Source of the DNA: Atriophallophorus winterbourni
Taxonomy: Eukaryota; Platyhelminthes; Trematoda; Plagiorchiida; Microphallidae
Assembly: GCA_013407085.1 (NCBI GenBank)
Contig: JACCGJ010001867.1
Span: 1-64,000, forward strand
Direction: 5' to 3'
DNA length: 64,000 nt
This document shows, piece by piece, positions 13,801 to 28,800 of the stretch. The translations under genes and the position numbers were made by a program. Position 1 is the first letter of the stretch, and each line of letters opens with the position of its first letter. The notes beneath the pieces are model-generated. The model did not search any database. It saw only the letters and a program-made list of their open reading frames with translations, and was not told the DNA's origin.

Positions 13801-16800
13801 TGGAACCGGTACATTAATCAGTATTCTCCTAGGCATACCATTGAAGCCACTTTCGGTTCAATACTCCTTCCACATTTCCTACTGTTCACTCTTGCCACTT
13901 TTCGAAAATACACTAATATGCCGCGTGGCATCTTTTTGCACAGATTCCGTGTGCCATGGATGTTCTTTCTATCCCGGAAGACGGAGGAAATGAGGGTGAT
14001 GATGAATTGGATTTCGATATTCCGAAGCTCAAATCAGGCGCGAATCCGCTCCCACCTGCTGTTGTGGCTGATCATTCGGGTCTGTCGGATTCTGTGAATG
14101 GTGGAATGTATGTGCTATCTCAAAAGACCATTGGTGAACTAAGCGCAAAGCCTCCCACAATTGGTGAACCGGAAGAACTACGTGGATGTCTCCAAAATTG
14201 TATTCGTGTATGTTTGTTTTTTTCTATTTTTTCCGGCCAACTGCCTTTGTTAACCGAGTTTCACTCGTTGGAAACTTGTTAATCCCTATTTCACGCAATT
14301 TTTTTGCCGTTTGAAGCCGTGTTCCATGCAAATCCCATTTGATTATGGAATGTTTCAACAAACTTTTCAGATCATGCTTGAAAATATGAGTCGTGTGTTC
14401 TATTTAACCTGTCCCCCGGCCATCAAGACAACACACACTGACGCTAGTGGCAAGGCATCCAATCACACCGTGGATTACGTAAAACAACAAATGGAACTTT
14501 GCCGTAGGATACTCCTGTTTTTCCAGGCCGCTGCAGTCACAAACGAATTAGACACGGACACCTGGTGAGTGACTTTTATTAGTTATGCTGTTTAACTTGG
14601 TCAACTTATCCCGTCCTTTGACGATTTTCAATGTTGTCTCCTGCCAATACGTCTGCACGGATGTGCAATCGTGCAGGATTTCTGTGCTGTGCGGCTAACG
14701 TGCTAAATTGATTGACCACCGGTAGTAAGCTGCATGCTGAAACACGCCGGAGTCTCACTACCATTTCTATTTTCTTTCGATTTCTTTTGTCATATCTGTC
14801 TGGGTCTGGGCAACCTGACAGTATCTTAGCCCACGTGCAGTCGGTGACTGTGCGTCACTTTGCCTGGATCAGGCTTGTGCTTTCACATCACACACACACA
14901 CCTGCCACTACTTAGCCCTACCGTCCAACGATGATCGTAGAGTTTGAATTATGTGGTTATGTCATACTTTTTCGTTAAATTTCGGGTTTCTTGTCTAGGA
15001 TACACAGCCCCTTCACAGCATTGATTCTTGCTGTTTGCATAAAGCAAATAGAAACGCTGCTTTATTAACCGTGAAACTGGTGTGCGCTTACGCGTACGGA
15101 GGTTTGCGTTCGGTATTAAGCATATTCTCTGTCTTGCCTGCGTTTTATGCATAACTTACCAACGGAAATCGATTAAACGAACGATCAAATTCCACAGATT
15201 TCTTAACCTACTTATGCACTCGCATTTTGTCCGCCATTTTTCTTGACACTGCGGTGCAGATGAGAAAAAAACCAATCGCCCCTACCATTTCTAGATTTTC
15301 ACCGTTCTGTGAAAAGTAATCGTTCGGTGTACATGCCGTGAAACACATGGCTCCACTGACTCTTTACACTGCGTTCTGCTCGTCTGTATAATAAATTCCC
15401 CGTGCGTGTTTCACTACGTCATCAAAATCGATCGCCCACGGAACAACAACCACTTGTTCCATTGTCTTTCACGTTTTTTGTGTCATTCCGAAGTATGCAC
15501 CGCCGGTATGTGCATCGGAGGTGGCTGATACTCCTTCACGTGACTTTACACGGCACTATTGATTCAGCCAGGAAATGCTGGTTCATTACAGCGTTTGATC
15601 CGCTGTGGTGAGAATTTCTCTGCGTTAGAACCATGGTCAGCTAATTTAGTCAGGTGTTTGTAGTCAGAACATCTTTGCAGGCGTTTTGGCTAGCATTTCT
15701 TTTCTTTCGAGTTCAGTCTATCAAGCTCCATACTTGTTGGGTGATAGGGATCATAACGTAATCGGCTGTTGCTCTGCGTCAGAAGCGATACGTTACCTAA
15801 TAACTATTCTAACTGATTAATTACAAACTTTTCTTTTCATGAATGTGGTTGCCCAATTGTCTGTGGTTGTTGTTGACCTCCTTTGGTCGATGTTGACCAT
15901 GGATGTACATCGCAAGCGCATGATGGTTTCATGCTCCGTAGCTTTCAGAATGACTGGACAGTCCGATTCGAGAGTGGCGATCTCTCCCGCAGTGCTTACA
16001 GAGATAGACAGCACTCGGTCGTTCGGCGTCAGTTGCACGCCGGTGGCGTAATCTGCGTTCAACAACCAAGAGCTGTATTTGCTCTTCTCCCGCTTAGACA
16101 TGACGCTTTACATAGTACCACCAAATTGAGCTGTAAAGATCAAGTTCTTCATAAGTCGTAGGGTCAATGTCAAGAGCTTTCATATCTATTTTACAAACGT
16201 CTTTGTAGTGTAAGTACGGTCTGTCCAATGGCCGACTTCCTGATTTGAACTCACCATGGATTTTGTTGATATGTATGAAAACACACGTCGGATCCAGACA
16301 AAATGCGACACACTGTCATAAACTGCGCGTAGGCTACGATACTGTCAGGTTGGCCAGATCCAGGCAGATAGGACAAAGTAAATAGAACTAGAAATAGCAG
16401 TGAGACTATACCGTGTTAAATGCCAATCAGTTTAGTACCGTGTTAGCTGCGCGATTGCACATCTATGCAAGCACAATTACACATCCATATAGTAGATCTT
16501 TTGACATACGACTACTTTCTCTTCTGTTCACATGACCCAGCTAGCGTAAGCAGCCATGTCGTAGTAGGATCAACATGCTATGTAGACCGGATTTAGAAAG
16601 CACTTGGGCATTCGTTACTTTATCCATCCACGATATGTCCAAAATACGGCGGATGCTTCATAGATGGAAGGCAATCAGCTTCCGTTCATGTCTTGCGTGA
16701 ATAACCCAGGTCTCACTGCTGTGCTGTGGTACTCCTCAACAAAGTGCGATAGACAGAAAGCTGTAAAATAGTCAACTATCTTTGCCCATTTCCACGGCTT

Positions 16801-19800
16801 TTTTCTATTTTCCTTTGCAACTTAAATTGATATTTATGATTTATTAGAAAAGACAAATGATAACTGGTTTTCGTAGATGTCGATCAAACGCCGTCGTCAT
16901 AAACGTGTCTGAGCATACATTATCATCATCATCAGCAGCAGCAGCATAACATCGGTCGAGAACCTTAATTGTTCTCCCCGGTCCAGGGAAGGACTACCTG
17001 ACAGTATCCCAGCCCAAACACCACTGTGACAATGATATACGTTCTCTTCTGTCCTTCCACCTCACCCAGGCAAGCGCACTCATTTATCATCAAGTAAAGT
17101 TTTCAGGCCACTTTTGCACGTCATTCTACGCCAGTCTGTACAGTGCTTGCTATCTGCTCCGGTGTCATACTTAGGACTTAGGATATCATCAAAGATTGGC
17201 GACGTCGAGTAATACTTGTTCAAAGGCTTTTACCGTTGTTTCCTAAAACGCGGCTCCTGACTTCGGAGTCGCAAACAAGGTGTTGTTATCAACCGTGAGG
17301 GTTACCTTGCAAAAGACACAGAGCGAAAACCTTCGGTCACCGTCCGTTCGAATCGCCGAAGGGGTGTTCTCGCGTAAATAGGTGAAAACCCATAACTTAA
17401 CCAATGCCGAAAGATTAGCGATGTCCCGGGTTAGTTGCTACATCCGTTTATCTCCCCTTGTGATCTCGGATAATTATGGATTCAACCGACAAATTAAGCA
17501 TCCATACGAAATTTTGGGTAGATGAGATTTGGCACTGTGCGATTCAAATGAGTGACTCATAGGTGCGTCCCTTGGCAAGTCGTTAAACCCTTGAGAAACA
17601 GAGTTGTCGAGCGCGTTTGCTTGCTCAAAATGTATCCATAGCGATTTCACTTCATCGGAGCCATCCGCTTTGAGGATAAGCGTTAACGAGTCCAGAAATC
17701 ATGCTTTTCCAGCTATCAAAGAAGAGGTGTTCGTGCTTGGTATGGTCGCCAACCAACTGCTAACTCTGTTTCGTGTTGAGAGTCATAACTGGCACTCAAG
17801 TAATGGTCAGCGGTTTTTGGCTTATGCTCACTGAACCGGGAACCGCCAACTTGCTAGATGATGCTTGGAATGCGTGAAGAAGAGCTAGTGAAAAGTGATC
17901 ACTCCAAGTGGACAACAATATCTCCCGTTTTCTTGTCGGTAGCCTGATATTTATTATTTTTCAGTCTGAGTTATGCGTCCTACTCGGAATTTAAAATCGC
18001 CGGTAGCAATATTATACCACCCGTGAGTCATCTAAGCAAGCTTAATCGAAGCTTCCGGTGTATTTTATCTTTCAATTCCATTGCATCACTGTTCTCAGGT
18101 GCATATATCGAGGCCGCAAGTAAAATACGTCTTCCTTCACTCTGATGTACCCTTGAAATATCGTGCACACTATTGGTATTAAAGTTTCAGTCTATAAAAC
18201 CGTTCCCCATTTCCCGGACAATACCTCATCCATTATCACTAACTAGACGGAGTGTAAGCAGTGGACTAACTGGACACCTGCAAGTAGAATCCACCCTGGC
18301 AATATACAACAAAAATTATATGACGTATCGAATAAATGCCGTGGAGGCGGTTTTCCGATAAGCAGCTTATGTTCTGGCGATTGAGTTCAAGTCTTTTGCG
18401 TTTGTTATAGGGTACTGCCAATAAATTACGTAAGCCTTATACCGGCACGTGGTTAAAGCTTGCTTCAATAGTCAACCACCAGTTGCCAGTCGTGAAGAAC
18501 TGCTGCCAGCATTAATATTGGAAGTGTAGTGGTGTTAAATAGACAGGGTTGATGTGTGCGTGAAAACCTTCAATGAAATAGTTGGACAACGAGACATGTG
18601 AACAATCATGTATGTTAGTATTGTTTGGAATATTTGTAGCTCGGGTCGTTGTTGACAAATACATCGTCAGTGTTCTTCGAGCAGTCAATTTGCCAACAAT
18701 CGCTGAAGATGTTTCCTAGTCTGGCAACGAAACGTCCGATGCAAACTCAACAAGCTCGGAGAACAAATTCAAGTAAGCTACAACAATCATGTATGTGTCT
18801 GAAAGCACAAGCCTGATCCAGGCAAAGTGCCGTACAGTCAGAGACTGCACGTGGGCTAAGATACTGGCCGGCCGGGGTAAGATACTCCCCGGCCGTCTGT
18901 AGTAATTTCGTTTGAAGGAGCTTCATCTTGAACCTTCAGCGCATTTGCTTTACCCACTGATAACGGGTTTCCTACGAAGAAATTCGTACCCATTGTTTGT
19001 AATTGCCCGACTGGGCACCTGATAACCTCAATGTTGGTTTCCGCTCGTTCACTAAACAATGCCGCATCGGAATGGTTGTATAGCATCACATCGTGAGACG
19101 CAATTGCTGAGCTATTCGCTGAGTCTTGAAACACGGATCCACTAAGCTGACATTATAAGCAGTTATTTCGGACTGCCAGTTATAATCTATAAAGATTTAT
19201 ATTCGTATGTTGAACCAAACTGTCACCCCGTTCAACTTCAGCCATTTACTATCATCCCTCGCACTTACACGTCAAGGTTGTTTTCGGCTTGTTTGGTCTC
19301 ACCGCATACAGATAATAGCATTAGGTTTGGTGTTCATTGAGCTCGCTCTGTTTAACCTTGTACTTGATCCGTCAAATAACGTTGTTTTCTTTCGCTTTTC
19401 CATTCTCAGGCTTTGCCTGTTGTCCATTTTACTCCGAGTAATGAAGTCCACTCTGGTTGGCACATCTCCATCTGATCGACGAGAGAACTCCTGGCTCAGT
19501 AACGAGAAGCTTATCCATAATTTGTTCCAGGTATTTTTCATTGACTATCAACCGAATCGATCTTCCTCAACCCCAATCACTCACCGTCTCGCTCTCTCTT
19601 CCAATGTGTAGACCATGAACGGAGCACTCCTGAGGGCCTCTCTCTTAACCCCGATTGGACAAGATCCGTGGAATCAGTGCATGTCGGTCTATTCGCAGCT
19701 CACACACTGGCCAGCTGTTATTACCGTATGGAAGGTTAGTAACAGAAGTGTCCATTGCCATTGCTTTGTATTTACTGAAATATACTTGATTCTCATGTAT

Positions 19801-22800
19801 TGTGGTGCTCACATCCCCATCCCCTACACATCACTACCGGTTTTTGGCTGTTTGCCGTCATCAGGTGGAGACAGTAACATCAAGTTCAGTGAGCCTTGAT
19901 TCTGTTATTGACTCATCGGTGCTATGAATCGTCATGGTGCTTTTTATTTTGTATGCGATTCATCCGTCGAGCATTGCTTTGAATTTCTTTGCGTGTCATG
20001 CATTTGGTTTCGTCGCTGTTTAGATGGATAGCTGGCTATCAACCTTTTCCGAATGCGATCTGTGATTCTTAACGATATTGGCCTGGCGGGCACTAGGTCG
20101 GGTCTATTGAGGCCAAAGGCTTTTACGCTCCAAACATTCCCTACATTTTCGACCACCACATCGAGGACGCACAATCCAAAGAACTCACCGCCGTCTCATG
20201 TCCAGATATCGATTGCTTCACCATTCACGTTTGCTGTTAACCTTTCAAAATGAATCACCGTCACTTCGAATCACACCACACGATGGAACCGCAATTCGTT
20301 AAACGTGTTAATTATGCATATGACAAAGAACAAAGCATACGCCTATCTCTTTTTGAAGAATACTTACTTACTTACTTACTTTGCTTTTGTGTGACTATCT
20401 CCTCCTGGAGGATGAGTCGGCTTCAATGAAGGTTCTTGGGGATTTGGGTACAAAGCGGCGTCCCCAGCAAGACTCGGCATTTGTTCGAGTCAGCTTCTCT
20501 AGCCTTTGCACAACCAAGTGCGACCTGCAAGCCAGTAGAGAGTTGCCAGAAAGAGGTGGTTTGCACTAAATAAATAACCGTCTACCCGACTCTGTTCCAG
20601 ATATTTTCCTCAGGGTTTTCTCCCGAAGCCTTTCCCGCGATCGGGTATCCCGCAAGACAGCGGAGGTTAAAAATCAGGGTTTTCCTTCCCTTAGATAAAA
20701 TGCCCTCCTAGGCTAACGAGCTCCATCTGCCCGAAGCAAACTGATTTTCAGGCGCCAGTCACTCGCATTCGCCCCTTCTCCTGTTGGTAGAAGCAGTTCC
20801 GCCGGGCTCGGGGAGCCACTCGTGCAGGCCAGAAGCTGGACTTGGTTGTCAGAGGCTATTTGAGACGCGCCATATGGGAGCATTTTATAAACAGTGGGAG
20901 GTTATCCCCACTGCCACCCCCGGCTATGACAACCTTTGGAGCCGTTTTAGACTACCAAGTGTGTGATGATCCGTTTCCGTATCGATCCATACCGCTGAAC
21001 TCAATATAGATCACCATCTCTCCAAATAATATTTTCAATGTTTTGTTGAAATCACTACATTTGTAAACGGTCCAGTATCACCACGTTGGCTATAAGATAA
21101 TCCTTACGCATCATCGATTTCATCTTTTATGATAATAAATCCGATCCCCCAATTCTTGGACAGGATTTAGTCTCTGTCGTTTTGCGCGTTAACGAGCGTG
21201 TGCTCAAGTAGAAATGGCGATCGATCTGTGATTATGTGCTACGGTTTGTGATGCGTCGCAGCGTTTCAGTGATATGGGTGTGTGTATCTGTTGTCCTTTG
21301 TATTTCACAAGGCTTTTCGTCCGTTCTCGTTTTGACCTAAATACCAATTGTTGAGTGATTTAAAATGTTAGGCGCTTCGTAGATGGTGATGATGATGCGT
21401 TTACGTGATATTTCATCGAAACCTGCTAATTTAAACACACAATTTTCGCGGGAAAGATTATTGTAGAAGTTATAAAATTGAAGATTGTACGGAGGGTTTC
21501 AAATCGTCGGATTTCGTTTGACCCACCAACGACATCGCGTTGAGCGTCCAGATTAGACCAGACGAAATTTCAGCTCGATAGCCTACATGATGTTTCCAGT
21601 ATTCACTATTCTTGTTGGATATTTTTCCGACTGGCGCACTAAAACCTTCGTAGTTCGGTATGGTATGGTATGAAAGCACAAGCCTGATCCAGGCAAAGTG
21701 CCGCACAGTCAGAGACTGCACGTGGGCTAAGATACTATCAAGTTGTCCAGGCCTAGACAGATATGAGGAAGAAAAAAGAACAGGAAATGGTAGTGAGACT
21801 CCGGCGTGTTTCAGCATGCACCTCACTACCTCTGGCCAATCAATTCAGCACGATGTTAGCCGTACAGCACAAAGTACTGCCCGATTGCACATCTGTACAT
21901 CGTAGTATTGAGTAAATCTGTTAAAGCGTCCATGGCGTAAGATATTTCCTTTGTTGACTTGAAGGTCTGAGAAAAATTGGATAATCTATCAGCAGCGTGG
22001 ACTGAAAAACCACAAAAAATGTCTCGACGAAAATGAGGTCCAACATATCCGATTTAATACGTTGATCTCGGGCACAACGCGCGCAATTGTGTTCCTTTGG
22101 GTGTTGCGTTTATCAGCGCCTCAACCTCACATCGCTTTTTCTATCATCTTTCTGTCCCATTCCAGATGTAATCCACGATCACAAAATATTCTTCAATTCA
22201 CCAATTGTGCGAGACATGCTCACGGAACCTAAGCTTGTTGTTTCTGTCTGATGACGTCAAATAACCAAAAATCCGGCAGCGTTGTAATCAACCAAATAAA
22301 TATGCCTCTTTTCCATTTCAGAAAGTTATGCAGAGCTTGACCAATGTGCTGGCCAAACTTGTTTACGGGGTCGATTTGAGCACGGTGAACAAGGCGAAGC
22401 GTACATTGAACGCAAAGCCTGATCCAGGTGGGTTACGGCCTGTTGATTCCTCGACCCCATTTATCACCTTCCTCTACGTTTAACGTTATTGTTGTCTCTC
22501 CTTATCTGGTAGTGGTAGAGTTCACGTGACTGGCCAGTCTTTACACTCATGTCAAGGATGCATTATTGCGTGATTGTACAGTGCTTCTGCGCTGCGGACG
22601 TAACACTGTTAAGTTGATTTGCCACCGGTAACCAGTTGATGTCTCATCGCCATTTTCTTTTCTCTCACATCTGTTTTGGCATGTGCAACTTGACAGCTCA
22701 CATGCAGTCTACGACGGTGTGGCATTTTGATGGGATCCAGTGTTGCGATATCATCCACACCCACACACGATATTTTGCAGGAATTTAAGCCTCGACGGGG

Positions 22801-25800
22801 TTGGACGCGCACTGGGTTACTGTTTGTCACGTTTGTCTTTTTAGAGGTTCTTGTTAATACTCCAGCTGTTGTTGCACATTTGGCAAGATGTGCCTAAATC
22901 CGTCTGTTGGATAAGGTTAGAACGACCAACCTGTTCCACCGCTTTTAACCCATGATCATGAAAAAAATAGCTCATTTGCCTGCATTTCCAGCACGCACAC
23001 ACACTCCACGACCGGTTTCGTGATAGAACAATTGGGTCATACCAACCTTACCCAACAGCGGCATACACGCGCAACTTGTTTACCATTCTTCCACAGTTTT
23101 AAGCTCATGCAGATCAAGATCTTACTGTTCCTACCTGATGAATGCAAACAGTACAAAAACCGGTCGTGTTGTGTGTGTGTGTGTGTGTGTGTGATGGACA
23201 TATGCAAATGAGCTTTTTGTGTCCCTAAATCCCGTTCCTCACTATATCAGTGTAAAATGGGTATAGAAAAATAACCACGGCAGCCATTGCTCTAAAACTG
23301 CCTATCCGTCCTCATGAAGCCAGAAATAAAGACCATTTTCATGAGCTCAAGTGGCCTCATTAGGAAGAACCAAGGTTGTGCATTGCTGTCCATTCATTCA
23401 GGTTGTTTGGGTTATAAGTCAAAGTTTTCTGTCAGTTTCTTCAGCGTCCTTGCTGCTTCACTAAATGTTTTGATGGACATCTTTCGGTTGTGTAGATGAA
23501 AAGTGAGGCAAAACATTTCCGGGCTCACGCCACAATTGAGACCGCAATCAATCATCTAAGAGAAAAAACAGCAACACCAAAGATCCGTCATTGCAATAAC
23601 AACTACTTTCGTTACTCGAATCATTAGAATATATCTGGGATGATCTTCCAGATACCCCGTTATCAGAATGTATAATTGGACTAGTGGTTTTTTGGGCTCT
23701 GGTTGATGTCAACCATGAATGCGTATCGCAAACACTTGTTGATTTCCTGCTCCGCCCGTTTCACATGACTATGCAATCCGATTTAAAAGTAGAGATCTCT
23801 CTCGCGCAGTGTTACAAACGTCCTTGTGCTACAAGTGCGATCCTCACAACGTTGATTTTAATTAGTGTGACAGCTTTCCATTCTATAGATATTATCCTGC
23901 CAATGTGCACGACACAATCACTTTACTATAAACGTGCTTTGTAGACCAGCTTTCGTATTTGTTACTCTGTCCATGCTCAAGATGCGACGGATGAGCAGCG
24001 TTCAGCTTCTGTTCGTGTCTTGCATCGGGGTCCAGGTTTCGCTGCCACGCTGCTTGTGATTGACCCACACGCGGGGTTTCGACCGGAACGAAATGGCCGT
24101 TGCTCTACGAATCCGCCCTATGCATCCCCAGTATCTAACAAGGCTTATCCGCAATATTTGAACCAAGACATGAGAAGTGATGCACTAGCTCAAGCTTGCA
24201 GTTTTCAACAGTGACGATCTGAGGCGTTCATCTCAGAAAGTAGTTGTACTTGATGAATAAACAGAAAATATATACATCAATGCTTGAGTCAACCTGAGTA
24301 TCCGGTCATTTATCGACCCGTTGCTTTTTAACTCACAACTGTATTTCCTATTGCTTGTCCCGTTGGTATCGGTATCTCTTATCATACTTTTTCTCTTCAA
24401 AATGGCGTTTGCTCATCGGGTCTGGTTTTATTAAGATGCGCATGATTTATCCAATTGTCCGTCACTCACTATCTTTCATTAAATTGCTCAATACTTCGTG
24501 ACCAGATCGTCTAAAGGGAGCTATTTTGGTGAGCGTGTAGCCGCATCACAGTTTTGTATGTACACTTGTACCGGGTGGGCGTAATTTTGATCGGTAATGT
24601 AGTACAGCTTTTTATCGAGTACTGTCGATGGCAATCATTCATGCAATAAGTCGCGAGTTCACTTACACGTCTCCAAGACGTCGAAATCAAAGTATGCATA
24701 TCTTGTCGAGTTTATTTATTCCAATCGGGTTCCTTTTTATTCTCAGCTGTCAGTCGCGCTCGTCCCAAATCGTTTCACGAAGCATCTTCTCCACGACCTC
24801 TCGCGGAACCCCCGTCTAAAGTTACATTTCCGCCATCGGCCAATCTTGCCCAGTCCACAGTCGCTGCAACCTCAGTGGATAGTGCGCTGAATGGAGTGAA
24901 GCCGGTGAATCTCGGTCTGGATAAGTTCGATTCTCCTCGGCAGTCGGATTTGAGAAAACCGTTGGCCCTGGAAACGACGCGTCCTCTGGAGACATGTGAT
25001 TCTGCTGGTTCACCGGACAGTACGCTACGTTCTGTTCATTCGGATGGCGGTTCTTTCGGAATAGATACACAAAATGTTAGCCCTCAGTATGGCACTTTGG
25101 TGCCTCGCCGTTCAAGCAATTTATCCCTGCATGGTGTTCCAGGTTCTCCGTCCGAAGTGAGCTTTTGTTTATCGTACCACTTTTTAATTGATCTGTCATT
25201 TGGAACGTTGAAACAGTATCCGTTCTAAAGTAAAGTGTTGCTCACATCCCCATCCCTTACACTCCACTACCGGTTTCTGGCTGTTTGCCGTCGTCAGGTG
25301 GAGAGTGATAAACAGAGTTATACTTATATGCCACTGTTATATAGGGTTCGTACAACGAACCATGATGTTCAGATGTTTTAGATATTAAGCAGTCATTCAG
25401 ACCTGTGATCCATGCGCGTCGACCAGCTAGCTAGATTCACACACATATCCCGATTGGCGTAGAACTCGTGGTAGGCAAAACTTCACACGGCATAAGCAGC
25501 TAAAGACCCTAACTGATAATTTTTATTACGTCGTAGTAGACCGTTTTCCAGACTGGGGTCCCCGCGATCAGGTATCACAGTGGCTCGTTATCCTTCAGGA
25601 TATGTCTGGAAGCCGTTTTAGTGGCGGTCTAGCACTAAACATGTTCTTGGAGTGTTTTGCTTAATTGTGGAGTGACGAGGAAGCTGTCGTGCTGATGTTG
25701 TTTCACTCGTTCACGAATTTCGATTTTAATGCATGTTCCATTTAAGATATAGGCATCTCATTCCAGTTTGTTAAGCTCACATATCAATAGATTCCGCAGT

Positions 25801-28800
25801 TTTTCAAATCCCGCCAGTCTCTGTATTTTTGAATTCGCTGGAGTCTCACTGCAATTATTTTCCTCAAATCTGGTTAGGCCTGGGCAACCTCTCAGTATCT
25901 TAGCCCACATGCAGTTTGATTGTGCGGTACTTTGCATGGATCAGGCTTGTGATTTCATACGCTCAAGCGCATTTGTTACTTGCTACCGGTGTACTCCTGT
26001 CTTTGATGATGATGATGATGTGCTGTCATACCATGTCTCATTTAAAGTCGGGTATGATGGAATTACAAGTCTGAAGCCATGTGCAGTGTCTCATACTCTC
26101 AAACTACGCGTTAAGTGAGATACTCATCGGTTGGTCAGTCTTTGACTGATACGAGAGATGGATAATTTCAGTGTGACTTCAGCGTCTTTCTGCGTGGAAC
26201 TCATTTCTCTGTAAAAAAAAGAATCAATTTAAAACGCTACTATTTGCGCAGTACTGCACCATTGCAGTGTCTGTGCCAAAGTCGTCTGGCAAATCTGTAT
26301 TTGCGTTTCCGTTTTTACCAATATCTGGCCACAATTCGATCTCCGATTCCACGTGATATATATTGTCCATTGATCTTTAATCGATATTTCTACTTCTAAC
26401 GCATGCAATTTAATCAGCACATTCTTTGCAACTTCATATGCTGCTGCTGCTTGTTAACGGCCACCTTTTGCATTTTCTAACCGCACATCATTCTAATGAC
26501 TTGTTTCGTTACCGTTTTTTTTCTTTTTCTATCGGGCTTGTAAAACTTTTCTATTGACGACTAGCACACTTTGTCCGCTAATTTCGGGTCTGGCTAGAAA
26601 CACTCACTGTTTTGTATCGATTTCGTTTCGTATTGCGTTCCCGGGTAAATAATCTTCAAGGTTGCTGTCAGACTGCGACGTAGATAATCCCCCAGATCTA
26701 GGCAGATTTCAGAATGAGACAAAATTCCTTTTTGCGATTTTTGTGACCTTGATTCCCACGACTGAAATGCTTCCGAAAAATGACTTTTGTGTTAAAATAA
26801 TCGGGAAATGGTCGTGCTTCCAAAAAAGCTACTCTATGAAGAGTTAGAATCAGGAAGTCGAGCTTTAGGCAGTGGATATGAAAGCTCATGGCATTGATGA
26901 GTTGAGAAAAACATGCTATCGACCGCTGTCTCTATTCAACGCGTTGTCTTCAATCTAGGGGTAGATCAGACTCTGCTTTCGACTGCTGGACACACAGACT
27001 GCGTTTAAATATCGCTGATCGACCTGTCTCTCGCTGTGGCAAAGATTGTTCCTCCCGAGTCTGACTGTTTTGTCATTTGAAACGGTGATACGCTGGCGAT
27101 GTACAGCTACAGTCGACTTTGACCGAAGAAGGCCAACAAACGATTGAAAAATAACAATAATAATAATAATCAAAAACAATATAAAGTGAATTTATTCGCT
27201 CAGGAAGTGTAAGCATCGCTGTTGTTTATCCCACTAGTGTATTGCTCGAACGCGAATCACCTCTGTCCATGATCCCACATACGGCATGTCCGATCTCCTC
27301 CCACGAACCTCGTCCCCATCAGGCGATCGCAATCATCGCCCTCGCAGCAGTCAAGATCGCGCGTTCATCTCTGCGGTGGATAGTCGTGCGCGCTGCCATT
27401 CAATTCCCAGATCAGTGCAAGAGGGAGACCACAAATCCAGTGGATCATCGCCGCGCAGTCCCACTGCCTATAAGTCGTCACTTAGCCCCGGTGGTGTGGT
27501 GGGGCGTGATTCACTTCCTTCCCCGGAAACTTCTCCTACCTCGCAACAGGTGCTGTGCTCGTAATTGTTCATTCGATTGACCGTCTAAATCATTTGCATT
27601 CATCAGCTTTTATGTTCACGTGATTCATGACAAGGTTAATCACTCATTCCTTTCATTTCGTTGTTTTCTGCGTGTGTTTTAATGCGATCAATGATCGTTT
27701 TTGTATCTCACGAAACCCAGCTGAATTGTAGCTTGATCGATTTTTTCGCAAACGTGCACATGCTTGCAGCCTACTTTCTAACCATTTTATAGTAACTTTC
27801 AGTTCTTGACTTTTGGTACATCTCGAGATTCATGCACTTTATGCTGTTGCCATGACTAGTTTTGTAGCAATTTCAATGTATCACTACCCTTGCAAGTGCA
27901 GGTTATTCTTCAATCAATCAACTTTCTATCAATACCCAGATCGATCTTTTGTTCTCTTGCTCACATCTTTCATTAGCACACATACGTCTTCATTGGTGAA
28001 TGCACGAAATGTTTCTAGATTTTTCTCATTGCTAAATTACCTTCAAACTTTGCCAGTCGATAACAAAAATGCTCATTTGCATGCATTTCCATCACACACA
28101 CACAACTTTTCTTCTTTTGTCTTTTAAGGTATTACCAACCAACCCGGAGAAACCACCACGGAAACCTTTTTTCGCAAGTAAGCTTGATTGTCAACTTATG
28201 CTGATCAAAATAACCTCGTTTATCCCCATTTACTGTTTGCCTTTTGTTCCCCAGCGGCCACAACTCCAGATTCGATGTCCGACGCAGACACTACCATCCG
28301 GTTTAATCCTTTATCGACGTTCCCAGCGAGTGAGTTAAATCCACACCAGTCGTGGCAGCTGCTTTCCTTTTTTCCTCAAGCGACACTCGTTAAGCGGTTT
28401 GGCTGCGTCCTAATGCTACAATGTCCTGTACGGTAGCGTCGGGGCCTGCGTAGGATTGCTCGCATTCGGTGGCAGCATCGTGTTAAAAATATAGATGTCT
28501 GCAAGCGGGTGTTAGGACGAGGTGGCCGTGGACTGAGAGAAATGTTGATGCTTGCTCGTTTGCGATGTTTGGGACATGTTGCAAGAATGCCTAGTCACCG
28601 TTTACCGTACCGCGTCTTATTCGCAGAGCCTTGCAGAAGCTGGGAGAAACGATCGGGTGGCCAGTCCATGACGTGGCACGTTGGGATGAAGAAACTCATT
28701 GTAGCGCTAGGCTCTGTTGGACGTATTCGTCACATCACAAAATCGCATGCAGTGAAACTACAAAAACAATCTGCTTTTGCGCATTTGCTTTTGCCAATTC

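Noticed and set aside
13450..13836. 128-codon minus-strand frame
   Set aside because: Largely the coding-like reading of a SINE-like copy (the same peptide recurs at 21470, 34443 and 40835); no gene.
14653..14892. tRNA-derived head of the SINE-like repeat
   Set aside because: No convincing A box and B box pair with proper spacing in either orientation.
27242..27580. 112-codon plus-strand frame over exon 17
   Set aside because: Out of frame with exons 16 and 18. The frame starting TGT ATT GCT at 27238 keeps phase on both sides.
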